From NCBI RefSeq assembly GCF_002498315.1, contig NZ_DAGX01000002.1, forward strand, positions 748,067-812,066: a DNA stretch of 64,000 nt. The letters are read 5' to 3'. The position numbers and the translations under genes are program-made. This DNA is from Methanofollis sp. UBA420. GTDB lineage: Archaea; Halobacteriota; Methanomicrobia; Methanomicrobiales; Methanofollaceae. The stretch's first letter is position 1; every line of letters begins with the position of its first letter. The notes beneath the pieces are model-generated. The model searched no databases. It was not told where the DNA came from and worked only from the letters and a program-made list of their open reading frames with translations. Below are positions 59,968 through 64,000 of the stretch, in pieces.

Positions 59968-60407
59968 GCTGCTGAAGGCGCTTCTTTTTCGTGGGGTCTC
60001 TGTGCGGCCCCAGATCGTTTTTTAGAGTCTCCGCGTATCGCTTTATCTCTCTTGATCCAGATGGCAGAGAGTATGGGATCCCCTGCCTTCCCCAGACCCT
60101 CCACCGGGGGCTCTTCGAAAGCCTTCGGCTCATGGCACATCAAAGATGTGCCTGCTCAGGAGAGCTCCGATCTCCTGTGTCCTCAAGCTCGCTGACGCTC
60201 GCTGCCCCCGGACCCCCATATTCAGGATTGGACGGGGGAAGAGCGAACAGGATATCCTGAGGAGAGAAAATACCATCGCACCCCTATCCGGGAGACGACC
60301 GGAGGGAGTCGAGAAGACCTTCAGGTCTTCGAAGTAGTCCCCCGGCGCAGGCGCTCCAGAGAAGGAGTTCTCCAGAGTCAAAAAAGATTTCAGGAATGAC
60401 TCTACCC
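59968..60407. other. Intergenic region holding repeat copy C
   Basis: No gene. After T-rich sequence (59983-60025) comes repeat copy C (60104-60345), then an AT-rich spacer with TCAAAAAAGATTT before the end of the leftward gene at 60408. Confidence 0.6.
60104..60345 (+). repeat. Dispersed hairpin element, copy C
   Basis: Left end CCGGGGGCTCTTCGAA and right end ACTTCGAAG-type sequence ending TAGTCCCCCGG (60335-60345) are terminal inverted repeats. Hairpins inside: GGCACATC-AAA-GATGTGCC (60134-60152), AGGAGAGC-TCC-GATCTCCT with one mismatch (60158-60176), CAGGATATCCTG, and GAAGACCT-TC-AGGTCTTC (60313-60330). The core GATTGG begins at 60226 and the inverted module GACGACCGGAGGGAGTCGAG at 60294. 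TGCCTTCCC lies 20 bases left of the element. Confidence 0.8.
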
Positions 60408-60728
60408 TCAGAACGAGTCGATCGAGATGCCGTCGAAGGACTCCGCGATCTCCCTGACCTCCTTCACGCCGAAGGCAGTCTGGACGGAGACGAGGTCGAT
60501 CTCGCTCGCGCACGAGCACATGTAGTCGAGGACGTCCACCGAGAGTTCGCGGTGCTGCTGGCTCTTCTTCAACTGGTCCATGAGGCGCGCCATCGTCTCC
60601 GGCGGCTCCATCCGCAGCTTCGCCAGGGAGACGACGCACATGAATATCCGGGTGAGGTTCCTGTCAGGTCCGGTGATGGTGTCGAAAAAGTTCCGCAACA
60701 CCTGCGCCTGGTAGACCTCGCCGCCCAT
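60408..60728 (-). CDS. Small helical protein of unknown function
   Basis: 106 residues from ATG 60728, which has AGGGGG about 14 bases upstream; an in-frame start at 60755 is also possible. Sequence is soluble, helical and Met/Asp-rich (QVLRNFFDTITGPDRNLTRIF, DVLDYMCSCASEIDLVSVQTAFG). One Cys-x-Cys pair. Not recognised. It lies downstream of the YchF-type gene on the same strand, about 70 bases away, and may share its transcript. Confidence 0.6.
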   Translation of the reverse strand: MGGEVYQAQVLRNFFDTITGPDRNLTRIFMCVVSLAKLRMEPPETMARLMDQLKKSQQHRELSVDVLDYMCSCASEIDLVSVQTAFGVKEVREIAESFDGISIDSF

Positions 60729-60800
60729 AGGTGAAAGTTCCCCCTTGCATATCAAAAAGGTATCTGTTTTGTTCCGGGGAAGAGGGGAAGGGGAGGCCCC

Positions 60801-61973
60801 TCACTTCCTGGTGCTCACGATCTTGATGATGTCGCCGTCCTTCAGTTCCGTGCTCTCCTTGATCCGCATGCCTGTCTTCGCATCGACGGCATACAGGAAG
60901 CCCTCGCCGATCTCGGTGTGGACGCGGAAGGCGAGGTCCTTCGGGGTCGAGCCCTTCTTCATCAGGAAGGCGTCGGGGAGGACGCGGCCCTGCTTGTCGG
61001 TGAAGCGGTGCTCGTCCTCCACCGGGTAGACGACGATCTGGTCGAGGAGGTCGAAGACCGCCCTGTTGAGTGCTCGCTGGACGCCGGTGCCTTCGTATTT
61101 TTCCACGAGTCCCTGCAGCTTTTCGAGGGCCGCCCTCTGCGGGGTGCTGAGCTTCGCGTCGGGCTTGATGGCGAAGGAGGTGTCGCCCGGGAGATAGGTG
61201 ATGAAGCCGCCGTCTGCCGCCATCCGCAGGGCGAGTTCGGCCGCCGCGCTCGTCGGGATGCCGCCCATCTCCTTCATCTCGTCGATGAGCGCGTCCGGGG
61301 CCATGTCCATCTTGTTCGCGACAAAGATGACAGGCTTGGTCATCTCAAGCAGACGCTCGCAGAGAGGGACGAGTTCCTCCTCGCTCGCCCGGCGCAGGTC
61401 GAGGTCGAGTTCGGCGGCGACCTCCTTGACCTCCTCGTAGGTGATGCCGAGGCCCGCGAGCACGCCGGCGACCCCCTCGTAGGCGTCGAAGGTCTTCTGC
61501 TGCGCCTGCCTCTGGAGACGGGCCCAGTGTTTGGCCAGGATGCCGTGGACCCACATCGTCATCTCGAACTTCAGGAAGGTGACGTCACCCCGTGGATCGT
61601 GGCTGCCGGGCTCGACAGGGTTGCCCTCGGCGTCGGTGGCGCCGCTCGCGTCCACCACATGGAGGATGGCGTCGGCCTCCCTGAGGTTGTCCAGGAACTG
61701 GTTGCCAAGGCCCCTGCCCTTGTGGGCGTCGGGGACGAGCCCGGCGACGTCGACGAAGGCGACAGGCACGAAGCGCACGCCGTCGTGGCACTGGGTGCAG
61801 CCCTCGATGCCAAGCGTCTTGCACGGGCAGGTGGTGCGCACATAGGCGACGCCGTGGTTCGCGTCGATGGTGGTGAAGGGATAGTTGGCGATCTCGACCT
61901 GCGCCATGGTTGCGGCCTTAAAAAATGTGGATTTGCCGCAGTTTGGTTTTCCGGCCAATGCTAGCGTAATCAT
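60801..61973 (-). CDS. YchF/Obg-type GTP-binding protein with TGS domain
   Basis: 390 residues. G1 LAGKPNCGKSTFFKAAT, G2 region NYPFTTIDANHG, G3 VDVAGLVPDAHKG, G4 FVANKMDMAP. The NKMD G4 motif fits the archaeal Obg/YchF-like group. Cysteine-rich insert CPCKTLGIEGCTQCHDG (about 50-66). C-terminal TGS domain (about 310-390, EGFLYAVDAKTGMRIKESTELKDGDIIKI). Probably ribosome-associated; exact role in archaea unknown. Divergent from the PK-C-like gene, with 42 bases between start codons. Confidence 0.9.
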   Translation of the reverse strand: MITLALAGKPNCGKSTFFKAATMAQVEIANYPFTTIDANHGVAYVRTTCPCKTLGIEGCTQCHDGVRFVPVAFVDVAGLVPDAHKGRGLGNQFLDNLREADAILHVVDASGATDAEGNPVEPGSHDPRGDVTFLKFEMTMWVHGILAKHWARLQRQAQQKTFDAYEGVAGVLAGLGITYEEVKEVAAELDLDLRRASEEELVPLCERLLEMTKPVIFVANKMDMAPDALIDEMKEMGGIPTSAAAELALRMAADGGFITYLPGDTSFAIKPDAKLSTPQRAALEKLQGLVEKYEGTGVQRALNRAVFDLLDQIVVYPVEDEHRFTDKQGRVLPDAFLMKKGSTPKDLAFRVHTEIGEGFLYAVDAKTGMRIKESTELKDGDIIKIVSTRK

Positions 61974-62015
61974 AACAATTCTCTTTTACGTTTGCACTCT
62001 TATTAATCTGGTACC
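61974..62015. promoter_or_regulatory. Interleaved divergent promoters, both leaderless
   Basis: In 42 bases: CTTTTACG (61983-61990), about 28 bases before the rightward ATG 62016; and GATTAATAAG on the minus strand (61999-62008), about 30 bases before the leftward ATG 61973. Each TATA-like box lies close to the other gene's expected start site, so the two promoters should compete. Confidence 0.45.
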
Positions 62016-62606
62016 ATGGGATACAGCACGAGGAATACCTATTATTTCGACGCACCGGGCGCGGCGAACACGGAGGACGCCGCCCGCTTCGCGGTTGAGC
62101 GCGCACGCGAGGAGGGGATCGGCACCGTCATCGTGGCGAGTTGCACCGGAAAGACGGCCCTCGCCTTCCTCCAGGCGATGAAGGGGACCGGCCTTCGCCT
62201 GGTGGTGGTGACCCATGCCGTCGGCTTCTCCGCACCGGGCGTCTGGGAGTTCGACCAGGCGGCCGCGGAGACCCTCAGGGCGGCAGGGGCCGCGGTCGTC
62301 ACCGGGACGCACGTCCTCTCCGGTCTTGAGCGCGCGATCTCCCGGTCGCCGAAACTCGGGGGCGCGTCGCGGACCGAGGCGATCGCCGAGTCCCTCCGCC
62401 GGACCGTCGCCGTCGGCCTGAAAGTGGCCGTCGAGTGCTGCCTCATCGCCGCGGACCAGGGCGCGGTCAGGGTGGACGAGGAGGTTGTGGCAGTCGGCGG
62501 GACGGCGACGGGCGCGGACACGGTCTGCGTGATCAGGCCGGCCCACACCGCGGCCTTCTTCGACCTCCAGGTGCGCGAGATCGTCGCCATGCCCAGGAAC
62601 CGGTGA
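62016..62606 (+). CDS. Pyruvate kinase C-terminal-domain-like protein
   Basis: 196 residues. Resembles the isolated alpha/beta (C-terminal) domain of pyruvate kinase that occurs as a single protein in many archaea: TEDAARFAVERAREEGIGTVIVASCTGKTALAFLQAM and the later VECCLIAADQGAVRVDEEVVAVGGTATGADTVCVIRPA. No catalytic pyruvate kinase barrel is present, so it is not a pyruvate kinase. Probably binds a nucleotide or phosphorylated ligand. ATG at 62016, likely leaderless. Confidence 0.82.
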   Translation: MGYSTRNTYYFDAPGAANTEDAARFAVERAREEGIGTVIVASCTGKTALAFLQAMKGTGLRLVVVTHAVGFSAPGVWEFDQAAAETLRAAGAAVVTGTHVLSGLERAISRSPKLGGASRTEAIAESLRRTVAVGLKVAVECCLIAADQGAVRVDEEVVAVGGTATGADTVCVIRPAHTAAFFDLQVREIVAMPRNR

Positions 62607-62610
62607 TCGG

Positions 62611-63459
62611 GTGTTCGGGTCATTGCAGGAGGCGTTCAGCCTCCTTATCAGGGTCCCCCTGGTCTGGACGACCGGGATCATCATGGGCGCGGCCTTCGGT
62701 ATCGACCTCATGCTGGAGTTCTCGGGGGAGACGTTCTTTGCCGGGAAGGTCCTCCTCTTCGGCCTCCTCGTCCTCCCCTTCTTTGTCGCGGGGGCCCTCG
62801 GGGCGATGCACAGGAAGGACGGGAGCCTCGCCGCCTTCCTGGAGGAAGGGAAGAAGGGCTACTTCAGGGTCCTCCTCCCGGCCATCGTCCTCGTCTTTGC
62901 GGCCGCCGTGACCCTCCTCCTCCTCGCCGCCCCGGTCGCCCTCTTCACCGGCGAGAGCGCAGTCGGGGCGATCAGCTCGGCGGTCATGGGAGTGGCCCTC
63001 TCCTTCGCCTTCTTCGCGTACTTCTACGACGCCGCGGCGGTGACGGAGGAACTCGGCGTCTTCGCCTCCATCCAGAGGAGCGCGGCCCTGGTCTTCACCG
63101 ACCTCTGGAACGTGCTCCTCTTCTATGCGGCGAACATCGCGGCATTCATCGGCATGGGCTTTGCAGCGCTCTTCCTCCTGACAGCCCTGCTCTACGATAA
63201 ACTCGCACCGATCGTCGAGAGCGGCGAGACCTTCGCCTTTGACGCCGTCAATGCCACCGCGACCCAGGCAGAGTTCGCCGCCATCCTCGGGCCCGACGGC
63301 GTCTGGGCGACCGCCCTCGTCTACGCCCTCTTCATCGCCGTCTTCGTCCCCTTCGCCCTCGCCTTCAAGGCTGCCTTCTATTCCCGACACATCAGGGAGG
63401 CCGAGGAGGAGAAGGTCGTGGGCGAGTACGACGAGAAGGGCCGGTGGTACAGGTACTGA
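62611..63459 (+). CDS. DUF4013-like polytopic membrane protein
   Basis: 282 residues from GTG 62611, five bases after the preceding stop, with GGTGAT nearby. Five to six membrane segments (for example VLLFGLLVLPFFVAGALGAM, LLPAIVLVFAAAVTLLLLAAPVALF, ALVYALFIAVFVPFALAFKAAFY). The pattern and the AFLEEGKKGYFRVL segment fit DUF4013, an archaeal membrane family of unknown function. Ends in a basic/acidic tail (EKVVGEYDEKGRWYRY). Confidence 0.75.
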   Translation: MFGSLQEAFSLLIRVPLVWTTGIIMGAAFGIDLMLEFSGETFFAGKVLLFGLLVLPFFVAGALGAMHRKDGSLAAFLEEGKKGYFRVLLPAIVLVFAAAVTLLLLAAPVALFTGESAVGAISSAVMGVALSFAFFAYFYDAAAVTEELGVFASIQRSAALVFTDLWNVLLFYAANIAAFIGMGFAALFLLTALLYDKLAPIVESGETFAFDAVNATATQAEFAAILGPDGVWATALVYALFIAVFVPFALAFKAAFYSRHIREAEEEKVVGEYDEKGRWYRY

Positions 63460-63479
63460 AAGAGTATCACTCTTTTTTT
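63459..63479 (+). terminator. Hairpin and T-run terminator after the DUF4013-like gene
   Basis: AAAGAGT-ATC-ACTCTTT followed directly by T residues to 63479. Compact stem plus T-run immediately after the stop is the best terminator in the window. Confidence 0.6.
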
Positions 63480-64000
63480 CGGGGCGGGTTTTTTCCGCCG
63501 TTTCTTCGGGGCGGGAAGACGTTCACTATCCGAGATGAGGGATGCGAGAGTCAGGGTTCATGAGATGACGGAGGCTTTCGAGCGATGTAACCCGAGAAAG
63601 AGCGACGATCTATTGCCTTCCCTGAACACAGGCCGGGGGACTAACGCCCCCGAACCCCCGACCTAAGATTGGTCCGGGGAAGAGTGAACAGGAGATCCGA
63701 GGGAGGAAGATTGTCATGTCCCCGCCTATCCTGAGCGGGCTGCGAACGGAGTGAGCACAAGAAAATTTCTGATTTTCGAGTGACGACCGAAGGGAGTCGA
63801 GAATACGGGAAATGCAAAGCATTTCCCTGTTCACGCACATCTTCGATGTGCAACGCACGGAAGATCGAAGATCTTCCTGTTCCGGCAGATCTCCGATCTG
63901 CCAGGGGGCGAAGACCTTCGCTGTAGTCCCCCGGTGGAGAGCACCTATTCACTGCATTCCCTTCAGACACAGACCGTGATTTTCATCACCCCGAACCCTC
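63460..64000. other. Non-coding end of window with repeat copy D
   Basis: Terminator, a GC-rich stretch, then repeat copy D (63633-63934) and its flanks. No gene is supported; open frames on the minus strand at 63610-63970 simply read through the repeat. The sequence runs on past the window edge. Confidence 0.6.
63633..63934 (+). repeat. Dispersed hairpin element, copy D (most complete)
   Basis: 302 bases bounded by perfect 11-base terminal inverted repeats CCGGGGGACTA (63633-63643) and TAGTCCCCCGG (63924-63934). TGCCTTCCC lies 19 bases left. Core GATTGG at 63667 with GAAGAGTGAACA. Inverted module GACGACCGAAGGGAGTCGAGAA near 63782. Then five consecutive perfect hairpins: GGGAAATGC-AAA-GCATTTCCC (63807), GCACATC-TTC-GATGTGC (63835), GGAAGATC-GAA-GATCTTCC (63859), GGCAGATC-TCC-GATCTGCC (63884) and GCGAAG-AC-CTTCGC (63908). 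Confidence 0.85.

Noticed and set aside
60104..60345. CRISPR array for the repeated hairpins
   Set aside because: Hairpin units differ in sequence and spacing; there are no regular identical repeats with unique spacers, and no cas genes.
62016..62606. Pyruvate kinase
   Set aside because: Only the C-terminal alpha/beta domain is present; the catalytic barrel is missing.
63610..63970. Minus-strand small ORFs at the window end
   Set aside because: They read through repeat copy D and its hairpins, with no ribosome sites.

Overview
The window is chromosomal DNA from a hydrogenotrophic or formate-using methanogen, most likely of the order Methanomicrobiales (Methanofollis or Methanoculleus type). 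The placement rests on marker genes: methenyl-H4MPT cyclohydrolase (mch), methanogenesis marker 12, a formate transporter (fdhC), archaeal-type porGDAB, Sep-tRNA:Cys-tRNA synthase, DNA topoisomerase VI, Orc1/Cdc6, archaeal cofactor-independent phosphoglycerate mutase and a methanopterin-pathway enzyme. The DNA is mostly GC-rich. Two stretches are visibly AT-richer: about 20.4-22.1 kb, next to a tRNA-Val gene, and about 42.7-48 kb, which carries surface glycan genes. Genus-level naming is inference.

Layout. 0-6.6 kb: MarC-family membrane protein, nitrilase-family hydrolase, YdjM-like membrane hydrolase, threonine synthase, a secreted protein and an orphan sensor kinase. 6.7-9.6 kb: porGDAB, reading left. 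9.9-14 kb: methanogenesis marker 12, DUF368 lipid-phosphate transporter, sugar epimerase, phosphoglycerate mutase. 14.5-18.9 kb: a chorismate-lyase/RFAP-synthase fusion (methanopterin), a Zn-ribbon protein, Orc1/Cdc6 and mch. 19-22.3 kb: nitroreductase, PH-domain protein, tRNA-Val and a small AT-rich island. 22.5-26 kb: ClC channel, fdhC and an OB-fold protein. 26-33 kb: the recombination operon mre11-rad50-nurA-herA. 33-39 kb: a small coupled ORF plus SepCysS, an acetyltransferase, ThiI-LarE sulfur transferases, a NifX-like protein, and a DUF2150/Cys-cluster pair. 39-51 kb: surface polysaccharide genes (two WecB, WecC, flippase, two methyltransferases, two glycosyltransferases, aminotransferase, epimerase) plus a HepT/MntA toxin-antitoxin pair. 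51-55.7 kb: top6A, top6B, hisS. 55.7-63.5 kb: LarB-NadM, a coiled-coil protein, phosphoesterase, YchF-type GTPase, PK-C-like protein and membrane proteins.

The genes work together in a few ways. Por, fdhC, mch and the methanopterin fusion serve central C1 and carbon metabolism. LarE plus LarB, with NadM translationally coupled to LarB, point to nickel-pincer cofactor synthesis. ThiI and SepCysS are tRNA sulfur enzymes. Many genes have a TATA-like box only about 26-30 bases from the start codon and no leader room for a Shine-Dalgarno sequence, which suggests frequent leaderless or near-leaderless transcripts.

The most unusual structure is a dispersed intergenic element seen four times (about 14.1, 34.7, 60.1 and 63.6 kb). 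It is bounded by CCGGGGG-type inverted repeats and contains inverted internal modules and arrays of tiny perfect hairpins. The stems differ in sequence but keep pairing and mostly have 3-base loops. I do not recognise it as a named family.
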